Assembly: GCA_014324045.1 (NCBI GenBank)
Contig: JACOMY010000012.1
Span: 1 to 63,557, forward strand
Length of the DNA stretch: 63,557 bases
Origin: Rhodospirillales bacterium
GTDB lineage: Bacteria; Pseudomonadota; Alphaproteobacteria; Kiloniellales; JACOMY01
Direction: 5' to 3'
Part shown: piece by piece, positions 8,951-17,378 of the stretch
Position numbering within the stretch: position 1 is the stretch's first letter
Layout: each line of letters opens with the position of its first letter
The notes under the pieces: model-generated
Told to the model about the DNA's origin: nothing
What the model saw: only the letters and a program-made list of their open reading frames with translations
The model's database searches: none
Program-made: the position numbers and the translations under genes

Positions 8951-10879
8951 ATGGCAAGCGAGATCGGACACAACAGCGCTACGTCACTTCTGGAACGCGT
9001 GAAGGCTCCGGACGATCTGCGCAAGCTGAATGAGGAAGACTTGCCGCGTTTGGCGGATGCATTGCGGCAAGAATTGATCGATGCGGTCTCCGTTACCGGC
9101 GGGCATTTGGGCGCCGGACTGGGTGTGGTCGAGCTGACCGTTGCACTGCACTACGTCTTCGATACGCCGAACGACGTCCTGATCTGGGACGTGTCCCATC
9201 AGTGCTATCCCCACAAGATCCTGACGGGGCGCCGCGACCGTATCCGCACACTGCGTCAGGAAGGCGGGCTCTCCGGCTTCACCAGCCGGCGGGAAAGCGT
9301 CTACGACCCCTTCGGTGCGGCCCATTCCTCCACCTCGATTTCCGCCGGCCTGGGTTTCGCTGTGGCGCGCGACTTCGATCGGCGCGACAATCACGTGATT
9401 TGCGTGATCGGCGACGGTGCCATGTCAGCCGGTATGGCCTACGAGGCAATGAATAATGCCGGTGCCATGAAGTCGCGCCTGGCGGTGATCCTGAACGACA
9501 ACGACATGTCAATCGCGCCGCCGGTCGGCGCCATGAGCGCCTATCTCTCGCGGCTTTTGTCCTCCAAGCCTTATCAGTCGGTCCGCCATCTGGCACGCGA
9601 CCTGGCAAGCCATTTCCCCCGGCCTATCGAGAAGGCGGCCAAGCGGGCGGAGGAATACGCGCGCGGGCTCTTTACCGGCGGGACCCTCTTCGAAGAGATG
9701 GGCTTCTTTTATATCGGTCCCATCGACGGCCACAATCTGGAGCATCTGCTGCCAGTCCTGAAGAACGTGCGTCAAGGAGAGTGGGAAGGCCCGGTCCTGA
9801 TCCATTGCGTAACGCAAAAGGGCAAGGGCTACGGTCCGGCGGAGGCTTCGGCCGATAAGTATCACGGTGTCGCCAAGTTCGACGTTATCACCGGAAAGCA
9901 GCAGAAACCGGCACCCGAGACACCAAACTATCAGGACGTCTTCGCCAAGGCGCTGCTCGCCCATGCCGAGATCGATCCGAAGGTCTGTGCCATCTCTGCG
10001 GCCATGCCCAGCGGCACTGGCCTTAGCAAGTTCGGCGCCGTGCATCCCGACCGTACCTTCGACGTCGGCATTGCCGAACAGCACGCGGTGACCTTCTGCG
10101 CCGGGCTCGCCTGTGCAGGCTACCGCCCCTTCGCGGCTATCTACTCCACCTTCCTACAGCGCGCCTACGATCAGGTGGTACACGACGTCGCCATCCAGAA
10201 CCTGCCGGTGCGCTTCGCCATCGACCGGGCCGGGATGGTCGGTGCAGACGGCGCGACCCATCAGGGCAGCTACGACCTGGCCTATCTCTGCTGCCTGCCG
10301 AACATGGTGGTGATGGCGCCGGCCGATGGACCGGAGTTGATGCACATGGTCGCCACGCAGATGGTGCTGGACGACCGGCCTTCGGCCTGCCGCTATCCAC
10401 GCGGCGAATCGGTCGGTGGCCCGCTGCCCAACATTGGGACGCCGCTGGAGATAGGCCGTGGACGCATCCTGCGGGAAGGCTCCAAGGTTGCAATCCTGTC
10501 GCTCGGCACGCGCCTGGCCGATGCCTTGAAGGCGTCAGAGGATTTGGCCGCGCACGGTCTTTCCACTACGGTCGCCGATGCGCGCTTTGCCAAGCCGCTG
10601 GACGAGGCGTTGATCGTAAAGTTGGCACGTGGGCATGAGGTGATGATCACTGTTGAGGAGGGCTCGATCGGCGGTTTCTCGGCTTCGGTGATGACCTTGC
10701 TGGCCCGCGAGGGTCTGTTCGACAGCGGCCTCAAGTTCCGTCCCTTGACATTGCCCGACTACTTCATCGATCACGCAGCGCCTGCCAAGCAGATAGCCGA
10801 TGCTGGCCTGGACAGTGCCGGCATCGTCCGGGCGGCCTTGTCGGCGCTGGGCCAGGCGCAGATCGAGGCCCGGGCTTAG
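8951..10879 (+). CDS. dxs: 1-Deoxy-D-xylulose-5-phosphate synthase
   Basis: 642 aa from the ATG at 8951, chosen because GGGAGGG lies about 10 bp upstream; an in-frame ATG at 8915 would add 12 unconserved residues. It catalyses the thiamine-diphosphate-dependent condensation of pyruvate and glyceraldehyde 3-phosphate, the first step of the MEP isoprenoid pathway. Seen: [20 protein letters not shown] near the N-terminus, the ThDP-binding [20 protein letters not shown], and the C-terminal [17 protein letters not shown] with the catalytic Glu. The usual downstream partner tlyA is absent; decayed DNA follows instead. Confidence 0.97.
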   Translation: MASEIGHNSATSLLERVKAPDDLRKLNEEDLPRLADALRQELIDAVSVTGGHLGAGLGVVELTVALHYVFDTPNDVLIWDVSHQCYPHKILTGRRDRIRTLRQEGGLSGFTSRRESVYDPFGAAHSSTSISAGLGFAVARDFDRRDNHVICVIGDGAMSAGMAYEAMNNAGAMKSRLAVILNDNDMSIAPPVGAMSAYLSRLLSSKPYQSVRHLARDLASHFPRPIEKAAKRAEEYARGLFTGGTLFEEMGFFYIGPIDGHNLEHLLPVLKNVRQGEWEGPVLIHCVTQKGKGYGPAEASADKYHGVAKFDVITGKQQKPAPETPNYQDVFAKALLAHAEIDPKVCAISAAMPSGTGLSKFGAVHPDRTFDVGIAEQHAVTFCAGLACAGYRPFAAIYSTFLQRAYDQVVHDVAIQNLPVRFAIDRAGMVGADGATHQGSYDLAYLCCLPNMVVMAPADGPELMHMVATQMVLDDRPSACRYPRGESVGGPLPNIGTPLEIGRGRILREGSKVAILSLGTRLADALKASEDLAAHGLSTTVADARFAKPLDEALIVKLARGHEVMITVEEGSIGGFSASVMTLLAREGLFDSGLKFRPLTLPDYFIDHAAPAKQIADAGLDSAGIVRAALSALGQAQIEARA

Positions 10880-11123
10880 CGGGTCTTTGCATCCCGATCG
10901 TGCTTCGGGACCGGGAATGACTGCGGAAAGCCTCCAAGACTTAACTCTTGGCGACTCTCTTGAGTGAAAGCCATCCGGGAGTGAGGGAGAATAGCCATGG
11001 CACTTGCCTTACCGAGGTACGGTGGGTTGCTGCATCAGTGCCTGCCGGTTGGATTAACCTGGCTGGCAGTCTTGAAATAAAACAGGACTTCATAACCTAC
11101 GGCCGCAGATCTCCTGGATCCAG
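10880..11123. other. Intergenic region downstream of dxs
   Basis: About 240 bp. A short inverted repeat (TCCCG...CGGGA near 10891-10911) just after dxs could be a weak terminator. An ATG at 10997 behind a GGGAG-type ribosome site opens a 27-codon frame with no recognisable content. It leads into decayed coding DNA. Confidence 0.3.
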
Positions 11124-11465
11124 ATGCCCGGGATCGACCGGCTCTTTCAGCAACTCCACCGCAGACGCACCACAAGGCCGGACGGAACCCGCGACCCCAT
11201 CGCCGGGCTCGGCGATTACCCCGGCACCGGGCGGGAGGACCAATAGGCCGACGCCTACTTCGGCAAGGAGTACGGCAGGGCCATGCTGGAACGCCTCGGC
11301 TACGACCCGGCTTGGCCCGCCATCGAGGTCATGACCCGCGCCTTCCATCTGCTCTTCCATAAGCTGCCGGGCGACAAGGGCGCCGACCTCGACGATCTGG
11401 TGCGCCGCGATCCCGAGATGCTGCGGCTGGTGCTGGGCCTGCTCTTCCACTACGACCCCGACTGA
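11124..11465 (+). pseudogene. Broken small ORF with one in-frame amber stop
   Basis: Read from the ATG at 11124, one frame runs 113 codons to a stop at 11465 with a single TAG at 11244-11246. Both sides look coding: the left contains PGIDRLFQQLHRRR and GLGDYPGTG, the right AYFGKEYGRAMLERLGYD and KLPGDKGADLDDLVRRDPEM. The family was not recognised. The reading frame is preserved across the stop, as expected for a recent nonsense mutation in an accessory gene. Confidence 0.5.
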
Positions 11466-11487
11466 CAGACCGCGCGAGGCAACCGCC

Positions 11488-12102
11488 ATGGCCGTCCACA
11501 GCGTCATGCTCCCCGACAGGCGCTACGGGCGCGAGCCGCGCAGCGTCGTCTGGGACGACGAAGCCGGTATTGTCGAAGGCACGCACTCCGCTCTACCCTG
11601 GATGCAGCGCCACCTGGCGGCCCCCAAGCCGGTCAACTACTCCCGCGAAGGGCGCGTCCTCTACGACGACCCCGGATAGGATCCGGCCGACTTCCTGCGA
11701 CTGCTGTCCGCTGACTTCCGGCCCATCCTCCAAGAGCCGCTGCGGGCCACCCTGCCGCCGGTCTTCGACGGCATCGAGCCTAGCCCCGGCGTCGGCTACG
11801 ACGACCCGATCCTGAGCGAAGAGGCTTCCCGCCAGTCGATGCTGGCCTCGCAGTGCGGACGCTATCGTGAAGCCGGCCTCAAACATGGCCAAGCCCTCGC
11901 CCGCGCCCAAGCCGACTATCTGCCGGCCGGAGCCGCCGGCAATCCGAACCGGTAACGGCCAACCGGGAACCGCCCACGTGCAGGTGAGATCTGTCCGGAC
12001 TGCCACTCCCTGGAGCCCTCGTCAATTGCCCTGCTCACCGAAAACGACAAAAAACGGGAAAACGAAACCAAGACATACATCGAAGCCGAACAGCTCGATT
12101 GA
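11488..12102 (+). pseudogene. Broken ORF with two in-frame stops and a zinc-ribbon-like tail
   Basis: From the ATG at 11488 a single frame continues for over 200 codons with stops at 11677 (TAG) and 11953 (TAA), ending at 12102 (TGA). Segments look coding: SVVWDDEAGIVEGTHSALPW, then DPADFLRLLSADFRPILQEP, and a hydrophilic tail with CPDCHSLEPSS and a lysine/glutamate-rich end. The CxxCH could be half a zinc ribbon. The family is not recognised. It starts 22 bp after the previous broken ORF and probably came from the same lost accessory element. Confidence 0.45.
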
Positions 12103-12200
12103 TGAAAACCTCACGGCAATTCCCCGACCTCAGATTGCATAATCCCGGCATGGTCTTCCGCAGTTTGAAAGCCCTTCCGCTCACGCTTCTTTGCCGAACC

Positions 12201-12222
12201 GGCCGCTGCACCGGCAGCGGCC
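12201..12222. terminator. Candidate hairpin between decayed DNA and the cobC-like gene
   Basis: GGCCGCTG, a six-base loop, then CAGCGGCC forms an 8-bp perfect stem between the plus-strand broken ORFs and the 3' end of the minus-strand phosphatase gene. No T-run follows on either strand, so function as an intrinsic terminator is uncertain. Confidence 0.3.
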
Positions 12223-12296
12223 TGCCGCCGCAACCCTCCATGCTAGATAGTTTGGGCGGGACCCGCGTTTGCGCGCAGGCGGCCGGCCGGTAGAGC

Positions 12297-12977
12297 TTAC
12301 CCCGCGGCGCGCGCCAAGCGGTGTCCTTGCTCGGCCAGGTGACGCGGCGAGAGGTTGTGATACTGCACACACCAGGCGTGGCTCTGATCGGGATCGTGAC
12401 TGCCGATCGGACCCGGCACGTGATCGATCCGGGTGAGCGAGCAGTTGTGCACGGCCAGGCGCAAGGCATGCTCGGGCTGCAGTCCCAAGGCTAATGCCAA
12501 GGCCGCCCGGATGGTGCCGCCGTGGGTGACGGCTACAATATCGCGGCCAGCATGGGCCTTCGACAGGGCATAGACCTTATCCCCTACCCGGGTCATAACA
12601 TCGACGAAGGATTCGCCGCCGGGCGGCGTCACTTCAGCCGGGGCCAGCCAGAAGCGATGCCAAAAGCCTAGATCGCCCTTTCGGACGTCTTCGTAGCTGC
12701 GCCCCTGCCAATCGCCAAAGCTCTGCTCCATCAGTTCCGGATGGGCCTCGGGTTCCGGCGTGAGAGCGGCCATCCTTTCGCGAATCGCCGCTGCCGTTTG
12801 AGTCGTCCGCTGAAGTGTCGAGGTGACCCAAACCGCATCCTTCGGCATCAACCCGGCCAGAGCCTCGAAGGTAGGCGGATCCTCGACCTCGCAAGGATGA
12901 TCATGCTGACCGTAGAGGCGTCCCCGATTGGCCGTCACGGGCGCATGGCGAATCCACCACCAACGGGTCTCAGTCAT
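12297..12977 (-). CDS. Histidine phosphatase family protein, probable alpha-ribazole phosphatase
   Basis: 226 aa. The phosphoglycerate-mutase-type RHxx motif is WWIRHAPVTANRGRLYGQ near residue 8, and the second catalytic histidine is in VAVTHGGTIRAAL. The position directly downstream of cobS (18 bp gap) and beside cobT suggests it removes the 5'-phosphate from alpha-ribazole phosphate or adenosylcobalamin phosphate in nucleotide-loop assembly. The family is clear; the substrate is inferred from neighbours. Confidence 0.82.
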   Translation of the reverse strand: MTETRWWWIRHAPVTANRGRLYGQHDHPCEVEDPPTFEALAGLMPKDAVWVTSTLQRTTQTAAAIRERMAALTPEPEAHPELMEQSFGDWQGRSYEDVRKGDLGFWHRFWLAPAEVTPPGGESFVDVMTRVGDKVYALSKAHAGRDIVAVTHGGTIRAALALALGLQPEHALRLAVHNCSLTRIDHVPGPIGSHDPDQSHAWCVQYHNLSPRHLAEQGHRLARAAG

Positions 12978-12995
12978 GATCGAAAGCCTCCCGGT

Positions 12996-13784
12996 TCAAG
13001 CAATCGCAGCGAGCGCGGCCAACAAGACTGCAATCTCGCCGCACTGCTCCAACCCACCTAGCACATCCCCGGTATAGCCGCCGATCGCGCGGCGCGCCAC
13101 GGCCCTGATCGCGAAGAAGACCAGTGCTAGAAGCAGAACTGCCAGAAAAACAAACCACAAAACAAAGCTAGGATCGCCGAAGGTCGGCAGCGCCGCAAGA
13201 CAAAGTAGCCCGGCGCCGAGGAAGAGAGAGACCGCGGCCGCGCTGCAACTCGCCTGTCCGGCCGAGGCCGACTGCCCGTCACGGCGGGCTAGGGGGGTTG
13301 TGGCCATGACCGTGGGTATGAGCGCGCGGCCGGCTACATGCGCCGACAGCAGCGCCGTGGCGAGCACAGCTGCATCGGCCGCCGCCAAGGCAGCCAGAGC
13401 GGCCGCCCTTAGCGCCAGGCTTAAGAACAGCGCAATGGCACCGTAGCTGCCCAGACGGCTGTCGCGCATGATCTCCAGACGCCGATCTCCGGTCCAGCCG
13501 CCGCCGAAACCGTCGGCCATGTCGGCCAGACCGTCTTCGTGCAGGGCACCAGTCACCGAGAGGCTTGCCGCCAGTCCCAGCAAAGCCGCTACCCAAGGCG
13601 GCAATCCAATCCAAAGCCCGGCTGAGAGGACGACAAGAGATGCAGACCCCACCGCCAGGCCCACCAGAGGAAAGCACCAGGCCGCGCGCGCGAGAGCCGC
13701 GGGCTCGGCGGCGGCTGGGCTGCGCAGGGGGATGCGGGTCAGAAAAATCAGGGCGACGCAGAGGTCGGACCAGACGCGCGGCAA
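12996..13784 (-). CDS. cobS: Adenosylcobinamide-GDP ribazoletransferase (cobalamin synthase)
   Basis: 262 aa from a TTG start at 13784, picked because AAGGAG sits six bases upstream and the protein then begins at the conserved FLTRIPL region; the frame is open further upstream without conservation. An integral membrane enzyme with several hydrophobic helices. The signature SVTGALHEDGLADMADGFGG holds the metal-binding acidic residues, and GDRRLEIMRDSRLGSYG follows. It joins alpha-ribazole to adenosylcobinamide-GDP in the last steps of B12 synthesis. Divergent from cobT. Confidence 0.93.
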   Translation of the reverse strand: MPRVWSDLCVALIFLTRIPLRSPAAAEPAALARAAWCFPLVGLAVGSASLVVLSAGLWIGLPPWVAALLGLAASLSVTGALHEDGLADMADGFGGGWTGDRRLEIMRDSRLGSYGAIALFLSLALRAAALAALAAADAAVLATALLSAHVAGRALIPTVMATTPLARRDGQSASAGQASCSAAAVSLFLGAGLLCLAALPTFGDPSFVLWFVFLAVLLLALVFFAIRAVARRAIGGYTGDVLGGLEQCGEIAVLLAALAAIA

Positions 13785-13981
13785 AGCTTTCTCCTTATCG
13801 ATCCTGTACCGGTCGGCCCGGACGAGTCCCCGCTCTGCCGCCGCAAAGACCTGTGGGCAAGCGGATTTACGGGAATCACGAGCCAAAGCGCTGCAATCCT
13901 TTGCCCTATCGCCGAAGCTTGGTGTAGAGGAGCGCGACTCGCAAGCGACCCTCCGCGCCGCGCCAAGGAGCATTCCAAGCC

Positions 13982-14998
13982 ATGAATAAGCCCGATACCC
14001 CCTCCAGCCTCAAAGAGATCCGCGACCTGCTGCGCGAACTGCCCGGCCCCGATCTGGGCGCCAAGCGGGCGGTGGAGACCCGCGAGATGGCACTGCTGAA
14101 GCCGCCGGGCGCACTCGGCCGCCTTGAGAGTCTGGCTGCCTGGCTGGCCGCCTGGCAGGGCCGCGAGGACCCGCACCTGGCAAAGCCGCGCATTGCCGTG
14201 TTTGCCGGCAACCACGGCGTGGCAGCACAGGGCGTCTCCGCCTATCCGGCCAGCGTCACAGCGCAAATGGTGCAGGCCTTCATCGCCGGCCAGGGCGCCG
14301 TCAACCAGCTCTCGGCGCTGGCCGATGCCGATCTCAGGATCTACGAGCTGGCGCTTGACCAGCCGACCGAGGACATGACTCAAGGGCCGGCAATGGGCGA
14401 GGAAGACGCTGTCCGGGCCATCGCCTACGGCATGATGGCGGTCGAACCCGGCTTCGACTGCATGGGCCTGGGTGAGATGGGCATCGCCAACACAACCGCC
14501 GCCGCCGCCCTGGCCGCCGCACTCTTCGGCGGCAGCGGCGCCGATTGGGCCGGCCCCGGCACCGGATTGGACAGAGAGGCCCTGACCCGCAAGGCGGCGG
14601 TCATCGACCGCGCCCTCGCACAGAACGCAGAGGCCCTGGGCGATCCTCTCGCCTGCCTCGCAGCTTTCGGCGGCTATGAGTTTTGCGCCATCCTGGGGGC
14701 GGTGATCGCCTGCCGGCTGGCGCGCACGCCGGTGATACTGGACGGTTTTGCCTGCAGTGTAGCCGCCTCCGTTTTACATGCCATCCGGCCGGAATCGATG
14801 GATCATTGCCTGGTCGCGCACGTCTCGGCCGAACCCGGCCACCGGCGGCTCCTGGCAGAAATCGGCAAACAGCCCCTGCTCGACTTCTCGATGCGGCTTG
14901 GGGAAGCCTCGGGGGCGGCTCTGGTCCTGCCGCTGCTGAAGGCAGCTTGCGCCTGTCACAACGGCATGGCCACCTTTGAAGAAGCAGGGGTCGGGTAG
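13982..14998 (+). CDS. cobT: Nicotinate-nucleotide-dimethylbenzimidazole phosphoribosyltransferase
   Basis: 338 aa. Conserved elements: KPPGALGRLESLAAWLA near the N-terminus, FAGNHGVAAQGVSAYPASVT, GLGEMGIANTTAAAAL, and the C-terminal NGMATFEEAGV carrying the catalytic glutamate. It activates the lower-ligand base by transferring phosphoribose from nicotinate mononucleotide, giving alpha-ribazole phosphate. The 197-bp divergent gap to cobS should hold both promoters; I see no cobalamin-riboswitch B12 box in it. Confidence 0.96.
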   Translation: MNKPDTPSSLKEIRDLLRELPGPDLGAKRAVETREMALLKPPGALGRLESLAAWLAAWQGREDPHLAKPRIAVFAGNHGVAAQGVSAYPASVTAQMVQAFIAGQGAVNQLSALADADLRIYELALDQPTEDMTQGPAMGEEDAVRAIAYGMMAVEPGFDCMGLGEMGIANTTAAAALAAALFGGSGADWAGPGTGLDREALTRKAAVIDRALAQNAEALGDPLACLAAFGGYEFCAILGAVIACRLARTPVILDGFACSVAASVLHAIRPESMDHCLVAHVSAEPGHRRLLAEIGKQPLLDFSMRLGEASGAALVLPLLKAACACHNGMATFEEAGVG

Positions 14999-15126
14999 CG
15001 CCGGTTTAGAGATGTATTCGCGCTGTGGATCGTCCGATCGAAATAAACCTTGCGCCCTCCCAGTTCGCGGGCGTCGCGGCACAAGCTACGGATCTGTGCG
15101 GAGACCGGCATCGATTTTCGTCAAGT

Positions 15127-15165
15127 CCAGATCTTCTGGCCCAGATCTTCTGGCCCAGATCTTCT
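15127..15165. repeat. Three tandem copies of a 14-bp hairpin-forming unit
   Basis: CCAGATCTTCTGGC is repeated at 15127-15140 and 15141-15154, with a third, nearly complete copy from 15155. Each unit is itself an inverted repeat (CCAGA-TCT-TCTGG). It lies downstream of aat (minus strand) and of cobT (plus strand), so it could form a bidirectional terminator-like structure or be a slippage repeat. The count is too small and there are no spacers, so this is not a CRISPR. Confidence 0.75.
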
Positions 15166-15212
15166 CTACGCTTTTCGCAACCCCTTTTCCTACGCAAGGT
15201 GGCCTTCGCGCG

Positions 15213-15899
15213 TTAGCGCAATCCTGCAAGGAAGCGCATCAATTCGCCTTCAGTCAGAGGACCGGCCGGAAAGCAGGCCGGTTGATCGAGGGCATCGGCC
15301 AAGAGGTCGCGATAGTCGTTGCGCGTTATCTCGATCACCCCGAAGCGTGCCAGGTGCGGCGTTTCGAACTGCGTGTCCAAGAGGCGATAGCCGCCCTTGG
15401 TCAAGCGCAGCACCAAGTGCACCAGGGCGATCTTGCTGGCGTCGTCCGCCCGGCTGAACATGGACTCCCCAAAGAAGGCGCCTCTGATCGAGACACCGTA
15501 GAGGCCGCCCACCAGATTACCGTCCTGCCAACATTCCAGGGAATGGGCGAAGCCGCGCCGGAAGAGCGCTGCGTAGAGACGCTCGATCGCCGGATTGATC
15601 CAGGTCTCCGAGCGCCCCGGACCCGGTTCCGCGCAGGCGGCAATGACCTCGGCGAAGGCATGATCGCAGGTGACCTTATAGGGCGCCTGCCGAAGACGTT
15701 TACGCAGGCTGCGCGGCACATGCAGATCATCTAGCGGCAGTATCCCGCGATAACGCGGCTCAATCCAGTGGATCTCTTCGGACTCGCGGCTCTCGGCCAT
15801 GGGAAAGATGCCGATGGCATAGGCGCGCAACAGAAGATCGGGCGTCAGTTTCACGCAGCCTTCGATCCAGCCCGTTAAAGACGAGGGAACGGTCCCCAA
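15213..15899 (-). CDS. aat: Leucyl/phenylalanyl-tRNA-protein transferase
   Basis: 228 aa. The family signature [16 protein letters not shown] is near residue 22. [20 protein letters not shown] follows, then the catalytic-domain segments [31 protein letters not shown] and [18 protein letters not shown]. It adds Leu or Phe to N-terminal Arg/Lys of proteins, marking them for ClpAP (N-end rule). The ATG at 15899 is used; a GTG 15 codons in would start just before the conserved region and is also plausible. Confidence 0.96.
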   Translation of the reverse strand: MGTVPSSLTGWIEGCVKLTPDLLLRAYAIGIFPMAESRESEEIHWIEPRYRGILPLDDLHVPRSLRKRLRQAPYKVTCDHAFAEVIAACAEPGPGRSETWINPAIERLYAALFRRGFAHSLECWQDGNLVGGLYGVSIRGAFFGESMFSRADDASKIALVHLVLRLTKGGYRLLDTQFETPHLARFGVIEITRNDYRDLLADALDQPACFPAGPLTEGELMRFLAGLR

Positions 15900-16105
15900 G
15901 AGTCCGCAAGAGTATTGTGTCTTGTGACCGCAGGAGCCGTATCCTGCAAAGCGGCCAGCGGCCAGCCGGGCCGCTTGGCGCAGGGACCGGAGGACAAGCA
16001 GGGATTTCGGGGCAACCGCGCGGGGCGCGGGGGCATGCTCTCGGGCATCGGTCTCTTTTCTGTCGTCGGGTCTTGGTGAGCGTCAGGGGGCAGAGGGAAC
16101 AGCGT

Positions 16106-16558
16106 CTAAAGGGACGAACGCTTCCGCAGGATCTGCACGGCGATCCACGACATGACCGGCTCGCCGTCCTGGTTAAAGACTTGGTAGCGCATGTGCACCA
16201 GGCCCCGGTCGGGCTTCGAACGCGACTGGCGCTGTTTTTCGACGGTGGCGAGGGTATGGATTGTATCCCCCGGACGCACCGGCTTCAGCCAGCGCAACTC
16301 ATCCATACCGGGCGAGCCTAGGGAACAGGCATTGATGATTCGCGACTGCAGGAACAGGCGGAAACTGATGCAAAGGGTCTGCAGACCGCTGGCGATCAGA
16401 CCATCGTAGCCCCAGTTCCCGGCAGCTACCTTGTCCAGGTGGAAGGGCTGCGGGTCGTATGCGAATGCGAAGTCCAGAATCTGGGCTTCGCTGAGGGTCG
16501 CACCGGGGGTGCGAAAGCTGCGTCCCGGCGCGAAATCCTCAAAGTAGAGATCGTCCAT
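16106..16558 (-). CDS. MaoC-like (R)-enoyl-CoA hydratase family protein
   Basis: 150 aa from the ATG at 16558 (MDDLYFEDFAPG), the usual MaoC start; the open frame extends further but without conservation. A single hot-dog fold with AYDPQPFHLDKVAA and YDGLIASGLQTL, holding the catalytic Asp and His of the hydratase-2 motif. MaoC proteins hydrate enoyl-CoA esters in fatty-acid, polyester or dicarboxylate metabolism. The neighbours do not point to a pathway. Confidence 0.88.
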   Translation of the reverse strand: MDDLYFEDFAPGRSFRTPGATLSEAQILDFAFAYDPQPFHLDKVAAGNWGYDGLIASGLQTLCISFRLFLQSRIINACSLGSPGMDELRWLKPVRPGDTIHTLATVEKQRQSRSKPDRGLVHMRYQVFNQDGEPVMSWIAVQILRKRSSL

Positions 16559-16645
16559 AGTCTCTGTTCGGTCTGCTCCTTCGCGCCTGTCGCGCCGGAA
16601 TATAGACAGGCTGTCCTCAGAAAAACCAGGCCAGCTTGGCTGCAT

Positions 16646-17036
16646 CGCGCGGCCGGGATAGCCGTTATGCCCTGGATATAGGTCTTCCGATCACGATATT
16701 ATATATGGACCGGATCGGCCACCGCTCGGTGAATGACCGGGGAGTTAGAAGTGTTGCATGGCCTCGCCCAGAAAAATCAGTGCCCAGAAAAATCGGTCTA
16801 AAGCAGAACGCTCGGCAAATCGTTATCGTTGTCGCCCGCACAGGGGCAAAAACCGGGCTTCTCATAGAGGTCCAATGACGTGGTCAGCTTCGCGTAGGGT
16901 ATCCAGGCGCAGGCAGCGACAGCCGCGTGCGGCAGCCGTCCAGGCAAGGTCCGGCCAAAGCACGGCCCAACCCCAAGTCTTGCGCGCCGGGCGCAACTTA
17001 TGGTCGCTTCATCCCGCAGACGCCATCGCGCAAGGG
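16646..17036. other. Non-coding stretch downstream of the truncated HNH gene
   Basis: About 390 bp. The minus strand just below the truncated HNH gene should carry the missing C-terminal part, but all three frames contain stops and none gave the expected continuation. One frame (ending near 16798) has a cysteine-containing tail of unknown origin. An AT-rich patch near 16690-16710 could hold the promoter of the MaoC gene. Confidence 0.35.
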
Positions 17037-17378
17037 TCACAGAACGACGACGCCAGACGCTGCACGACTATGCGGAGCCCGAGAATCCGCCCCGCAGAGC
17101 CCGCTGTCGTGCGCTTCCGACGTGGCGACCATGTGCTCAATGTCGGTCTGGTAGCGGTCGGCGAAGGTCCGCCCTGTGTAGGGGCCGTAAACCCGCCCGC
17201 CCATCCCGGCGATCAGGTCTAGCTCTACCGATTGCGGGTAGGGATAGTCATCGCGGTCGTAGGCCGAACAGCGATGCTCAGGCGCCACCGCGATGCCTCG
17301 CCAGGTCTCCTGCGCGCCGGCCTGTCCCAGCTCAGCCAGCGCCAGAATCGCCGCCAGAGCGGCAACCGCCCGCGTCAC
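17037..17378 (-). pseudogene. Truncated secreted HNH-type nuclease-like protein
   Basis: 113 codons from a GTG at 17378 that overlaps the preceding stop (GTGA). A signal peptide of about 24 residues ends in AGAQETWRG. The mature part has YDRDDYPYPQSVE, RVYGPYTGR and TDIEHMVATSEAHDSGLC, which match the start and DIEH metal site of a secreted HNH endonuclease family. After SGLCGADSR the frame becomes arginine/serine-rich and stops, about 70-90 residues before the family's usual end, consistent with a frameshift or deletion. Its leader is nearly the same as that of the upstream pentapeptide protein. Function is probably lost. Confidence 0.6.

Noticed and set aside
10880..12296. tlyA expected downstream of dxs
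   Set aside because: No frame in this stretch shows S4 or methyltransferase motifs; the sequence is decayed accessory DNA.
13785..13981. Cobalamin riboswitch between cobS and cobT
   Set aside because: No B12-box-like sequence or matching stems found by eye; the gap is also short for two divergent promoters plus a riboswitch.
15127..15165. CRISPR-like array
   Set aside because: Units are 14 bp, contiguous, without spacers, and no cas gene is near.
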